This document shows, one piece after another, positions 1 through 8,064 of a stretch of DNA of 64,000 bases. Position 1 is the first letter of the stretch; the number at the start of each line of letters is the position of its first letter. A program made the translations under genes and the position numbers. A model generated the notes under the pieces. The model saw only the letters and a list, made by a program, of their open reading frames with translations. It ran no database searches and was not told the DNA's origin. The stretch spans positions 2,418,001-2,482,000 of the forward strand of contig NZ_CP119391.1 of NCBI RefSeq assembly GCF_031886125.1. Reading direction: 5' to 3'. This stretch comes from Halomonas piscis. Lineage in GTDB: Bacteria; Pseudomonadota; Gammaproteobacteria; Pseudomonadales; Halomonadaceae.

Positions 1-1365
1 GCTCAGCCAGCCGTTGACCTCTTCCAGCGCATCGACGTCCAGCACGCCGGCCTGCTGGCGCAGCGTGAGCAGGTTGATCACGTAGTCGTAGCGGGCGCTG
101 GCGTAGTCGGCCATGGCGTTGTAGAGGTTTTGCTCGGCGTCGAGCACGTCGACGATGTTGCGCGTGCCCACTTCATAGCCGGCCCGGGTGGCGTCCAGCG
201 CGCTCTGGTTGGAGACGATCGCCTGACGGCGTGCATCCACCGTGGAGACGTTGTTGCTTACCTGGGTATAGCGCGAGCGCACCTGCTGGACGGCTTCGCG
301 GCGCTGGTCTTCAAAGTCGTACTGGCTGGACTCCAGCAGGAAGGTGTTCTGGCGAATCGTCGAGGTGGTGGTACCGCCGGTATAAAGCGGCAGGCTGAAC
401 TGCACGCCGACCTGGCCTTCGGAGTTATAGCCGTCCACGCCGTCGGCGTCGTTGTCGTCGTAGTTGTAGCTGGCAAAGGCGCTGACCGTAGGCAGGCGGT
501 TGGCCCGGGCAATGTCGACGTTGCTTTGGCTGACCTCGACGCCGGCCTGGCTAGCCAGCACCTGGGGATTGTTTTCCACCGCCAGATCGACCCAGTGCTG
601 GCGGTCATCCGGGGTCGGTACCTGAATGGGCATGTCGTCGCCCAGCGCTTCCACGTCTGAATAGCGCTTGCCGGTCAGGCGCTCGAGCGCCTCAAAGCTG
701 ACCTGAAGATCGCTTTGCCCGGCGATGCGCTCGGCCCGGGACTGGTCGAAGCGCGCCTGGGCTTCTTCCACCTCGGTAATCGCGATCAGGCCGACGTCAA
801 ACTGCTCCTTGGCCTGCTCGAGCTGGCGGCCGATGGCGCGCTCCTGGGCGCGACGGGCCTCGAGGATCTCGTGGGCGCGGAGGATCTCGAAGTAGGCCGA
901 TGCCACGTTGATCAGCACCTCCTGCTCGGTAGCGGCCAGCTGGTAAAGCTGCTGATCAATCTGGCGCTCGGCTTTGGTCACCTCGCGGCTGTTGAGGGCA
1001 TCGAACAGCGCCTGGGTGGCCTCGAGGGTGAGGCTGGCGCTGTTGACGCTGTCGTCCTGAGAGCCCGCCCCCGGCATGCCGGGCGCTCCCTGACGGCTTT
1101 GCCGCTCGAACTGCTCGCTGTGGGCGGCGTTACCCTGGGCGTTGATCTGCGGCAGCAAGTTGCCCTGTTCGGCGTCCCGGGCGGCCCTGGTGCTTTCCGT
1201 CACCGCCTCGGCGGACCCCAGCGCGGCGTTGTTGTCCAGCGCGTCCCGGGTGATGGTCAAAAGATCCGCCGACAGGGCCGGCGTCGCCCAGGCCGCCGCG
1301 ATGAGCGAAGGCAGCAGCGCGCGACGCGCCGTGGTCAGGGCAGATGTGAGGGGCTGTCGCAGCAT
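1..1365 (-). CDS. tolC: TolC-family outer-membrane efflux channel protein (3' end outside window)
   Basis: Trimeric outer-membrane channel that joins inner-membrane pumps and type I secretion systems to the outside. The frame is open for 455 codons from an ATG at 1365, preceded by a GAGGAAG ribosome site, and leaves the window still open. The first ~32 residues form a signal peptide with a hydrophobic core ending near ATPALSA. Two repeats typical of outer-membrane efflux proteins follow, rich in Ala, Gln and Glu coiled-coil segments. Near the window edge the frame reads GYEVGTRNIVDVLDAEQNLY, the hallmark of the second TolC repeat. The family is usually 420-490 residues, so little is missing. 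Its neighbour, the fructosamine kinase gene, lies upstream on the same strand, 126 bp away. Family assignment is firm; assignment as the housekeeping TolC rather than a paralogue is an inference. Confidence 0.93.
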   Translation of the reverse strand, partial: MLRQPLTSALTTARRALLPSLIAAAWATPALSADLLTITRDALDNNAALGSAEAVTESTRAARDAEQGNLLPQINAQGNAAHSEQFERQSRQGAPGMPGAGSQDDSVNSASLTLEATQALFDALNSREVTKAERQIDQQLYQLAATEQEVLINVASAYFEILRAHEILEARRAQERAIGRQLEQAKEQFDVGLIAITEVEEAQARFDQSRAERIAGQSDLQVSFEALERLTGKRYSDVEALGDDMPIQVPTPDDRQHWVDLAVENNPQVLASQAGVEVSQSNVDIARANRLPTVSAFASYNYDDNDADGVDGYNSEGQVGVQFSLPLYTGGTTTSTIRQNTFLLESSQYDFEDQRREAVQQVRSRYTQVSNNVSTVDARRQAIVSNQSALDATRAGYEVGTRNIVDVLDAEQNLYNAMADYASARYDYVINLLTLRQQAGVLDVDALEEVNGWLS

Positions 1366-1491
1366 GACGTCTTCCTCGTTACATGATGATCGGTTTCAGG
1401 TTGGCCGGGAGGGCCGGAACTTACATACATTATCGCATGTTAGCGCGGCAAGCACAGCGCTTTTGCACGATTGTCACCGCTTGATTCGCCG

Positions 1492-2328
1492 CTAGCCGGC
1501 GCGCTCCAACCGGGAAAGCGCCCGGCGCACACCACCGAGGTAGCCGGTGCCGAACAGCAGCACATGGTTGAGCAGCGGATAAAGCTGAAACAGCGCTTCG
1601 CGCCGCGGCCAGTCCGCCGGCGCGGCGCCGTCCCAGTAGGCGTCGAAAAATGCCCTACCCGGGGCGCCGAACAGCGTCAGCATGGCCAGGTCCACCTCCG
1701 GATAGTGGGCGTATACCGCCGGGTCGATCATCGCCGGGCCGCGCGGGGTATAAAGCACGTTGCCGGCCCAGAGGTCGCCGTGAACAAGCCGGGGTGCAGC
1801 CGGCGTCAGCCAGTCTTCCAGAGTCTCGGCCTGGCGGCGGATGCGCCGCTGGGTCTCTGGGTCCAGCAGCTCCAGCCGGGCGCAGGCCGCCACCAGCGGC
1901 AGCAGGCGCCTTTCCCGCTGAAAGGCGCGGCCGTCCGCCATGGGCGCATTGGGCTGGGGCGTCTGCCCGCAGGCGTTGTCGCGGTGCCAGCCGTGCTCCC
2001 TGAACGACGTCTGGTGAAGTCGGCGCAGCCCCTCACCCAGCGCGGTCTCGTCACCGCCGCCGGCGGTTTCCAGCGCCTCGGTCAACAGCCAGCCGTGGCC
2101 GCAGCCGACTACCTCGGGCACGATTAGCCCGCTGGCGGCCCGGGCAAGCGCCATGAGCCCATCGGCCTCGCCCTCCAGCTGCTCGGGCGCGTCGCTCTTG
2201 GCGATAAGCTCGCCCTCGGCGATGGCCAGAAAGTATACGGCATTGTTCCCTCCCGCGCTGATCAGGCGGGGCGTCTCGGTGGCTTTCACTCCCTGCTCCT
2301 CAAGCAGGGCGCGCAGTCCGGCCTCCAT
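1492..2328 (-). CDS. fructosamine kinase family protein
   Basis: Predicted kinase of the fructosamine-3-kinase/ketosamine-3-kinase family, which phosphorylates sugar-amine adducts on proteins or small molecules and so promotes deglycation. The 278-residue product has the aminoglycoside-phosphotransferase fold: a nucleotide-binding N-lobe with SAGGNNAVY near residues 24-32, the catalytic loop HGDLWAGN at 183-190 and the metal-binding IDPA at 201-204. The ATG at 2328 is chosen because AGGAG lies just upstream. A longer in-frame start at 2388 would add 20 basic residues without a better ribosome site. It is divergent from the YqfO-like gene at 2426. Substrate is not known from sequence. Confidence 0.88.
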   Translation of the reverse strand: MEAGLRALLEEQGVKATETPRLISAGGNNAVYFLAIAEGELIAKSDAPEQLEGEADGLMALARAASGLIVPEVVGCGHGWLLTEALETAGGGDETALGEGLRRLHQTSFREHGWHRDNACGQTPQPNAPMADGRAFQRERRLLPLVAACARLELLDPETQRRIRRQAETLEDWLTPAAPRLVHGDLWAGNVLYTPRGPAMIDPAVYAHYPEVDLAMLTLFGAPGRAFFDAYWDGAAPADWPRREALFQLYPLLNHVLLFGTGYLGGVRRALSRLERAG

Positions 2329-2425
2329 GGGCAGTCTCCTTTTTGTCAGACCCGGCGAGCGTCGCTTTTTACCCCGCACTTTTGGCAAGATAGCTGCTAT
2401 CCCTCACTAATGCCGGGAGGCAAAT

Positions 2426-2737
2426 ATGTACAAGCTGGCTTTTTACGTGCCGCTGGACGCGGCTGAAAGCGTCAAGGAAGCGGTATTCGAAACCGGCGCC
2501 GGGCGCCAGGGCAACTATGAAGCGTGCTGTTTTCAAACCCGGGGCACCGGGCAGTTCCGCCCGCTGGCCGGTGCCGAGCCGCACATCGGCGAGGTCGACT
2601 CGCTGACCCGGGTCGAGGAGCTCAGGGTAGAGCTGGCCTGCGACGACGAGGTGATTCACGCCGCCGTTGCCGCTCTCAGGCTCGCCCACCCCTATGAAGA
2701 GCCGGCCTTTGATGTCTGGCAGCTGGCCGACATATGA
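2426..2737 (+). CDS. YqfO/NIF3-like small protein
   Basis: Small 103-residue protein of the family that corresponds to the CutA-like insertion domain of YqfO/NIF3 proteins and often occurs alone in proteobacteria. The sequence begins MYKLAFYVPLDAAESVKEAV and ends with the typical HPYEEPAFDVWQL block, both characteristic. No catalytic residues are evident and the biological role is not established; related domains are thought to bind metals or small ligands. A GGGAGG site precedes the ATG. The NUDIX gene starts 23 bp after its stop, so the two are probably cotranscribed. Confidence 0.82.
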   Translation: MYKLAFYVPLDAAESVKEAVFETGAGRQGNYEACCFQTRGTGQFRPLAGAEPHIGEVDSLTRVEELRVELACDDEVIHAAVAALRLAHPYEEPAFDVWQLADI

Positions 2738-2759
2738 GCGCCGCGAGAGACAGCCGCCC

Positions 2760-3404
2760 ATGCTAGACACCCTGCGCCAGCGCCTGCAAGCGTACCGCCC
2801 GCCCACGCTTGACCACCTGGGCCTGCCCCAGGCCGCCGTGCTGCTGCCCATTGTTGACCGCGCCGAGCCCACGCTGCTGTTTACCCGCCGCGCGCTGCAC
2901 CTGACCACCCACCGCGGGCAGGTAGCGTTTCCCGGCGGCAAGCGCGACCCCGGCGACCGCGACCTCTACGCCACGGCGCTGCGCGAGAGCGAAGAGGAAA
3001 TTGCCCTGGCGCCGAGCCAGGTCACCTCGCTTGGGCGGCTGTCGGACCTGGTGTCGCTCCACGGCCTCCAGGTCACTCCCTGGGTCGGCGTGATTCCTCC
3101 GGACCTGCCGCTCAGAGCCGAGCCTGACGAGCTCGACGCCATTTTCGAAGTGCCGCTGGCGTACTTTCTCGACGACCGGCGCACCCATACCGACGTCATT
3201 ACTGCCGAAGGGCGCCGCTACTACGTGCCCAGCTACCGGGTCGACGACTACGTGATCTGGGGCCTGTCGGCGATGATGCTGGTGGAGCTGCTCGCTCGGG
3301 GCTACGGCATGGATATCGACATGACCCGGCGCCCCGCCGGCGAGCTGCGCACCTATCCGCCTCGCCGGCGCCGGGCCACCCTGCCAAACGCAAAAAAGCC
3401 CTGA
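2760..3404 (+). CDS. NUDIX hydrolase, CoA pyrophosphatase type (NudL-like)
   Basis: Predicted Mg/Mn-dependent pyrophosphohydrolase that cleaves coenzyme A and related nucleotide derivatives. The 214-residue protein shows the CoA-pyrophosphatase signature before the Nudix box (HRGQVAFPGGKRD), followed by TALRESEEEIAL. This ends EEIAL where the family normally has EEIGL, so the box glycine is replaced by alanine. The catalytic RE..EE acidic residues are kept. The ATG at 2760 follows a weak GAGAGA. A longer frame from 2667 overlaps the preceding gene and is rejected. The stop codon lies within the hairpin at 3398-3417, whose A-rich side is formed by the last lysine codons. Confidence 0.88.
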   Translation: MLDTLRQRLQAYRPPTLDHLGLPQAAVLLPIVDRAEPTLLFTRRALHLTTHRGQVAFPGGKRDPGDRDLYATALRESEEEIALAPSQVTSLGRLSDLVSLHGLQVTPWVGVIPPDLPLRAEPDELDAIFEVPLAYFLDDRRTHTDVITAEGRRYYVPSYRVDDYVIWGLSAMMLVELLARGYGMDIDMTRRPAGELRTYPPRRRRATLPNAKKP

Positions 3405-3417
3405 CGACCGTCAGGGC
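3392..3417 (-). terminator. Rho-independent terminator of osmC
   Basis: A perfect 8-bp stem (3398-3405 with 3410-3417) and a 4-nt loop are followed, on the minus strand, by six T residues (complement of 3392-3397). It lies just downstream of the osmC stop and overlaps the 3' end of the convergent NUDIX gene. In the plus direction only two T residues follow, so it probably acts mainly on the minus strand. Confidence 0.8.
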
Positions 3418-3473
3418 CTTGCACTTGCGTAGTCCCGCCCGGAGGCGAGAACCGATGAAGCCTGGGCGTCAAT

Positions 3474-3902
3474 CTAGGCGTTTTTCAGCGTGGCGCTCAT
3501 GGTGATGTTGGCGTTAAACAGCTTGGAAATCGGGCAGCCTTCCTTGGCGCCTTCGGCCGCCTTCTGGAACGCCGCGTCGTCGGCACCCGGCACCGTTGCC
3601 GTCACGTCCAGGTGGATCGTGGGGATTTCAAAGCCGCCGTCGCCTTCCTGAAGGGTAACCTTTGCCTGGGTATCGACGGCGTCCGGCGTGTAGCCGGCTT
3701 CGCCCAGCACCATCGACAGCGCCATGGAAAAGCAGCTGGCGTGCGCCGCCGCTACCAGCTCTTCGGGGTTGGTGCCCTTTTCATTCTCGAAGCGCTGGCC
3801 GAAATTGTACGGGCGCGCGTCGAGGACGCCGCTCTCGCTCGAGACCGTACCCTTGCCGTCTTTCAGTCCGCCTTCCCAGTGTGCGCTTGCATGACGATCC
3901 AT
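3474..3902 (-). CDS. osmC: OsmC family peroxiredoxin
   Basis: Thiol peroxidase that detoxifies organic hydroperoxides; family members are typically stationary-phase or osmotically induced. The 142-residue length is standard. Both redox cysteines are present: C57 in AHASCFSM and C123 in EGCPISK. The start at 3902 has AAGGAG upstream and yields the conserved N-terminus MDRHASAHWEG; the frame stays open upstream but without homology. A strong terminator lies downstream. It is divergent from yghU, with about 300 bp between the two starts that holds no other convincing gene. Confidence 0.93.
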   Translation of the reverse strand: MDRHASAHWEGGLKDGKGTVSSESGVLDARPYNFGQRFENEKGTNPEELVAAAHASCFSMALSMVLGEAGYTPDAVDTQAKVTLQEGDGGFEIPTIHLDVTATVPGADDAAFQKAAEGAKEGCPISKLFNANITMSATLKNA

Positions 3903-4199
3903 AGCGATACTCCTTAGCTTAGCGTTATTCGTAGCCGATTGGCGGCCGCTCTGCCGCCGTGCGCGGCGACAGGTCACGGCAACAAAGCCCATCGTGCAGC
4001 GAAGCCGGGGCTTTATCAAGACGGCAGACGCCTGTCGCCGCTCAGGCTGCGCGCGTCGCGCCTCTCCTTTTTTGCGGCTTTGGCAGGCATATGTTATGCC
4101 TCTAAAGCTGCCCGACGCCACGCCGGCTTTTAGCCGAGGTCACGGCATGGGGCGCCAACTTTTGAGTCCTCGACCCCGTTGCTATCACAGGAGATCACC

Positions 4200-5060
4200 A
4201 TGAGCGATACGTCCTACACCCTGCCCCGTGTCTGGCAGTGGGAAGCCGGTAACGGCGGCAAGTTTGCCGGCACCAACCGCCCCACCGCCGGCGCCACCCA
4301 CGACCGCGAGCTGCCGGTGGGCCAGCACCGCTTTCAGCTTTACTCCCTGGCCACGCCCAACGGCGTCAAGGCCACCATCATGTTCGAGGAGCTTTTGGCC
4401 CTTGGCCACGACGCCGAATACGACGCCTGGCTCATCGATATCGGCGAGGGCGACCAGTTCGGCAGCGGCTTTGTCGAGGCCAACCCCAACTCCAAGATCC
4501 CCGCGCTTGTCGACCACGGCCAGGACAGCCCCCAGCGGGTGTTTGAATCCGGCGCCATCCTTTTGTACCTCGCCGAGCAGTTTGACGCCCTGCTGCCAAA
4601 AGCCCCCGCGGCGCGCACCGAAACGCTGAGCTGGCTGTTCTGGCAAATGGGCAGCGCGCCCTTCGTCGGCGGCGGCTTCGGCCACTTTTTTGCCTATGCG
4701 CCGGAGGCGATGAAGTACCCCATCGACCGCTACGCCATGGAGACCAAGCGCCTGCTCGACGTGCTCAACCAGCGCCTGGCGGAAACCCGCTACCTCAACG
4801 GCGACGCCTACAGCATCGCCGACATTGCCAACTGGGCGTGGTTCGGTCAGCTGGCGCTGGGCCGGGTATACGACGCCACCGAGTTCCTCCAGACCCACGA
4901 ATACCAGCACGTCATGCGCTGGGCCCGGGATATCGCCGAGCGCCCCGAGGTCAAGCGCGGCTGCATGGTCAACCGCTCCTTCGGCGAGCCCCACGAGCAG
5001 CTGCTGGAGCGCCACGACTCAAGCGACTTCGAGCACCGCACCCAGGACAAGATCGGCTAG
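4200..5060 (+). CDS. yghU: glutathione-dependent disulfide-bond oxidoreductase YghU
   Basis: GST-fold enzyme with disulfide-bond reductase activity toward glutathione-linked substrates. The 286-residue product matches E. coli YghU along its length from memory: the WQWEAGNGGKFAGTNRPTAG start, the thioredoxin-like domain with LYSLATPNGVKATIM, NPNSKIPAL and ESGAILLYLAEQF, then the helical domain with GGGFGHFFAYAP. CAGGAG precedes the ATG. No cysteine acts as nucleophile in this class, so its absence here is expected. The next gene, lpxR-like, is convergent, 41 bp away, with no clear terminator between. Confidence 0.95.
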   Translation: MSDTSYTLPRVWQWEAGNGGKFAGTNRPTAGATHDRELPVGQHRFQLYSLATPNGVKATIMFEELLALGHDAEYDAWLIDIGEGDQFGSGFVEANPNSKIPALVDHGQDSPQRVFESGAILLYLAEQFDALLPKAPAARTETLSWLFWQMGSAPFVGGGFGHFFAYAPEAMKYPIDRYAMETKRLLDVLNQRLAETRYLNGDAYSIADIANWAWFGQLALGRVYDATEFLQTHEYQHVMRWARDIAERPEVKRGCMVNRSFGEPHEQLLERHDSSDFEHRTQDKIG

Positions 5061-5101
5061 CCGCCCGGCGCCCCGCTGAGCCGCTGACGCTGGCGCGGCG
5101 C

Positions 5102-6088
5102 CTACAGGCGCTTGCCCAGCGTCAGCGCGGCAAACTTGTCGGGGTCATCCTGACCGCGAAATTCTCGGCTGCGCTGCACGGCGGCAAAGCGCACCTGCCA
5201 GTCGTTCCATCCCAGGGCCAGGCCGGCCGAGAGATCTCCCACCCATTCGCGCCGGCTGACCGAATGGCTGCTGGAAAAAGTGTTGCCGTCGAGCAGGAGG
5301 TTGTGCGCCACGTAGTAGCCCTCCGTCCCGGCGAACAGATACCAGCGCCACCCCTTCTCGGCGTCAAACCCCGCGCTGCTGGACGAACGGGGCGAAAGAC
5401 TGGGCACGCTTCTCGCCTCGTCGCCAAAGCGCACGTTGTAGCCGATGCTTGCATAGGTGTGCAGGTTGCCCAGGGCGACGCCGGCGGCGGGCCCGTAGGC
5501 CAGCTGCTTGCCGGCAAGCGGTGTTTCCTGCCACCACTGGCGCTGCACGCCCAGGTTGACAATGGCCTCGTCGCCGAGCTGATGCGACCATCCCTGGGGG
5601 CGGTTATTGCCCAGCCGGCGGTGCACCTCCTGCTGAATGCTGTCGGCAAGCGACGACGGCCCGACCATGCCCAGGTCCAGATGCAGATCCGTCGTCACGC
5701 GCCCCCGGACCGTGGCGTCGGTGCCGAACAGCGAAACGCCGCCGTACACCAGCCCGGCGTAGGGGCGATCATCCTCGATCAGCGCCGAGGTCTTGATGTT
5801 GTCCGGCGTATAGATCTTGTGCGTCAGCCGGTATTCGGCCCGCTCGGCGCGCTCGATCAGCCCGTTGGGCAGCGCCCGGGACACACGCTGGCTCCAGTGG
5901 TCGGCGTCAGGGGCAAAGCTGTAGCCAAGCGCCACGCCGCTGGTGTAGTGGCCGTCGTCGTTGCTGATCATGCCGTCGTTGGCAATCTTGAAGCTGAAGG
6001 CCTTGCTGTCGCTTGCCACTGCCGGCGACGCGACGGCGGCAAGGCTGGCCGCCATGGCCAGGGGTAGCGCTTGACGGATCGGCATCAT
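5102..6088 (-). CDS. LpxR-like lipid A deacylase (DUF2219) outer-membrane protein
   Basis: Predicted outer-membrane beta-barrel related to LpxR, which removes the 3'-acyloxyacyl group from lipid A. The 328-residue precursor has a signal peptide (hydrophobic residues 8-20, cleavage near AVAS). It then shows the family start FSFKIANDGMISNDDGHYTSG, which carries the Asn-Asp pair near 37-38 and the YTSG motif. Alternating aromatic strands follow, with the polar, aromatic C-terminal TLGKRL. The ATG at 6088 has AAGGAG 9 nt upstream. Catalytic identity is inferred from the family; activity in this organism is unknown. Confidence 0.85.
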   Translation of the reverse strand: MMPIRQALPLAMAASLAAVASPAVASDSKAFSFKIANDGMISNDDGHYTSGVALGYSFAPDADHWSQRVSRALPNGLIERAERAEYRLTHKIYTPDNIKTSALIEDDRPYAGLVYGGVSLFGTDATVRGRVTTDLHLDLGMVGPSSLADSIQQEVHRRLGNNRPQGWSHQLGDEAIVNLGVQRQWWQETPLAGKQLAYGPAAGVALGNLHTYASIGYNVRFGDEARSVPSLSPRSSSSAGFDAEKGWRWYLFAGTEGYYVAHNLLLDGNTFSSSHSVSRREWVGDLSAGLALGWNDWQVRFAAVQRSREFRGQDDPDKFAALTLGKRL

Positions 6089-6178
6089 GCCTTGCTCTCC
6101 TTGACAAGGGGATAAAAAACGCTTCAGTAAAGCATGATTTGCCGTAAATTTCCCGGGGTCGGCGGGCAAAAATCCGGA

Positions 6179-6988
6179 TCAAAACCGAGCCGGGCGTTTT
6201 TCCACGAACGCCGCCATGCCTTCGGCCTGCTCGTCGCCGGCAAAGCACAGGGCAAAAAGGCCTGTCTCCAGCGCCAGCGCGCTGTCCAGCGGCTGCTCCA
6301 TGCCGTCGTATAGCGCACGCTTGGCGGTGCCCACGGCGCCGGGCGCGCTGGCTCGGAGCTCATCGCCGAGCGTCTCGGCGTAAGTATCAAGCTCCGCCTG
6401 AGGCATCACCTGGTTAACGAGCCCGATGCGCAGCGCCTCGGCCGCGTCGATCTTGCGCCCGGTGGTCACCAGCTCCAGCGCCATGGCCGGCCCGACCCGG
6501 CGCGGCAGGCGCTGGGTGCCGCCAAAGCCGGGGATGATGCCCAGCTGAACTTCCGGCTGGCCGAACACGGCGTTGTCGCCTGCCACCGCCCAGTCGCAGG
6601 CCAGCGCCAGCTCGCAGCCGCCGCCCAGGCAAAAGCCGTTGACCAGCGCTACCACCGGCACCGGCAGGCGCTCCAGGCGCTTGAGGACGGTCTGGGCGCG
6701 GCCGGCAAACGCCCGGGCTTCGGGGGCGGTCAGCTCGCGCATTCGGGTAATGTCGGCGCCGGCCACAAAGGCCTTGTCGCCGGCGCCGGAAATCAGCACC
6801 CCGCGCAGCTCGGCGTCGCGCTCCAGGGCGTCGAGGGCCGTTTCCAGAGCCTCGATGACTTCTTCGTTCAAGGCGTTAAGCGCCTTGGGCCGGTTGACGG
6901 TCAGCCGCACCACGCCCTCATGGCGGTGCCATGCAACGACGCTATCAGCCGCACCCAGGTGATCGGTAGTCTCTGTCTTTGCGCTCAT
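6179..6988 (-). CDS. enoyl-CoA hydratase/isomerase (crotonase) family protein
   Basis: Crotonase-fold enzyme, probably hydrating 2-enoyl-CoA in fatty-acid oxidation. The 269-residue protein carries the oxyanion-hole segments AFVAGADI (residues 73-80) and NGFCLGGGCELA (117-128). Both acid/base glutamates of true hydratases appear to be present: E126 in GGCELA and E146 in FGQPEVQLGIIPG. The start at 6988 has GGGGAG upstream; the longer frame from 7090 lacks homology. It is upstream of the lpxR-like gene on the same strand, with 90 bp between. Whether the substrate is a fatty or an aromatic acyl-CoA cannot be told. Confidence 0.93.
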   Translation of the reverse strand: MSAKTETTDHLGAADSVVAWHRHEGVVRLTVNRPKALNALNEEVIEALETALDALERDAELRGVLISGAGDKAFVAGADITRMRELTAPEARAFAGRAQTVLKRLERLPVPVVALVNGFCLGGGCELALACDWAVAGDNAVFGQPEVQLGIIPGFGGTQRLPRRVGPAMALELVTTGRKIDAAEALRIGLVNQVMPQAELDTYAETLGDELRASAPGAVGTAKRALYDGMEQPLDSALALETGLFALCFAGDEQAEGMAAFVEKRPARF

Positions 6989-7172
6989 TCGTCTCCCCAC
7001 CTCCGTTATCGTCTGATCGTCAAGCTTCTGTCCAGCGCGCAAGCACAGACCTGGATGCCTGCGCTTTCCGCCGCGCCCGGCGCGGAGCAAGGCTTTTGCG
7101 TCAAAATGCCCCGGCAGCGTATTCTTGACGGTATACGCTTCGCTTTACGCCTTTTGACGCAAGGAAAGTGCC

Positions 7173-7592
7173 ATGCTTTCAGGACTGGACCATCTGGTCA
7201 TCACGGTAACCGATATTACCCGCGCCGTGGATTTCTATTCCCGGGTGCTGGGGCTGGATGTGCGCTACCGCGACGCCCAGCGCGTGGACCTGATGCTTGG
7301 CGACACGGCCCTGCGCCTGCATCAGACCGATACCGACATCGCCCCCATTTCGGCCACGCCGACCCCGGGCAGCCTGGATCTGTGCCTACGCTGCCAGCTG
7401 CCGCTGACCGAGTTCAAGCAGCACCTGGACGCTCTGGGCATCGATATCGAGCTGGGGCCGGTCGACCGCCAGGGCGCCAACGGCCCCATCGAGTCCGTTT
7501 ACCTGCGCGACCCCGACGGCAACCTGCTGGAAGTTGCCCGCCCGCTGCGCCAGCCGGAAAAAATCCCGCCGGAAGACGACGCCTACCGGTGA
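7173..7592 (+). CDS. VOC family (glyoxalase-like) protein
   Basis: Vicinal-oxygen-chelate domain protein of 139 residues with two beta-alpha-beta-beta-beta modules. It starts with GLDHLVITVTDITRAVDFYS and ends with YLRDPDGNLLEVA. The first histidine (HLV) and the terminal glutamate (LLEV) are the usual metal ligands, so a metal-dependent activity is likely; substrate is unknown. AAGGAAA precedes the ATG. It is divergent from the crotonase gene, with about 184 bp between the starts. Confidence 0.88.
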   Translation: MLSGLDHLVITVTDITRAVDFYSRVLGLDVRYRDAQRVDLMLGDTALRLHQTDTDIAPISATPTPGSLDLCLRCQLPLTEFKQHLDALGIDIELGPVDRQGANGPIESVYLRDPDGNLLEVARPLRQPEKIPPEDDAYR

Positions 7593-7603
7593 ACCCGGCG
7601 CCG

Positions 7604-7629
7604 CGCCCGGGTATCATGATGCCCGGGCG
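7604..7629. repeat. inverted repeat after VOC gene
   Basis: Two perfect 8-nt arms (7604-7611 and 7622-7629, CGCCCGGG with its complement) enclose a 10-nt loop 12 bp after the VOC stop. There is no T-run, so it may be a weak or Rho-assisted terminator or simply an mRNA-stabilising hairpin. Confidence 0.4.
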
Positions 7630-7670
7630 GCCGCCTGGACGGCGCCTGCGAAACAACAGAGGTTATGCAT

Positions 7671-8060
7671 ATGAAAGAGGGTGCCCCTCAGCAGGCTCCC
7701 GGAAAGGGAGAGGTGGTAAGCGAGTCGCCCCGCTCGCCGGACACCACCATGGTCACCGTGGTGTACGCGCTCTATCTGGCCAGCTTTGTGGTCGGCTTCA
7801 CCTCCGTCATCGGCGTGGTCATCGCCTATACCTACGGCGGCAGCGGCCCGGCCTGGCTCGACGAGCACTACCGCTACCAGATCCGCACCTTCTGGATCGG
7901 CCTGCTCTACGCCAGCGTCGCGACGCTGCTGACGCTGATCGTTATCGGCTTTCCGCTGCTGCTGGCGCTGGCGGTGTGGTTTATCGTGCGCTGCGTCAAG
8001 GGCTTCAAGGGCGTGCAGGAAAAGCGCGCGCCGCACAGCGTCGACAGCTGGCTTTTGTAA
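7671..8060 (+). CDS. DUF4870-family membrane protein (copy 1)
   Basis: Small integral-membrane protein of 129 residues with three hydrophobic helices: about 30-50 (VVYALYLASFVVGFTSVIG), 76-97 and 98-112. The loop motif YRYQIRTFWIG is shared with the gene at 9023. A Pro/Gly/Glu-rich N-terminus precedes the first helix. AGAGG is 8 nt before the ATG at 7671; another ATG two codons earlier at 7665 is too close to that site. No function is known for the family. Only 4 bp separate it from the acyltransferase gene, so the two are surely cotranscribed. Confidence 0.8.
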   Translation: MKEGAPQQAPGKGEVVSESPRSPDTTMVTVVYALYLASFVVGFTSVIGVVIAYTYGGSGPAWLDEHYRYQIRTFWIGLLYASVATLLTLIVIGFPLLLALAVWFIVRCVKGFKGVQEKRAPHSVDSWLL

Positions 8061-8064
8061 GCGT

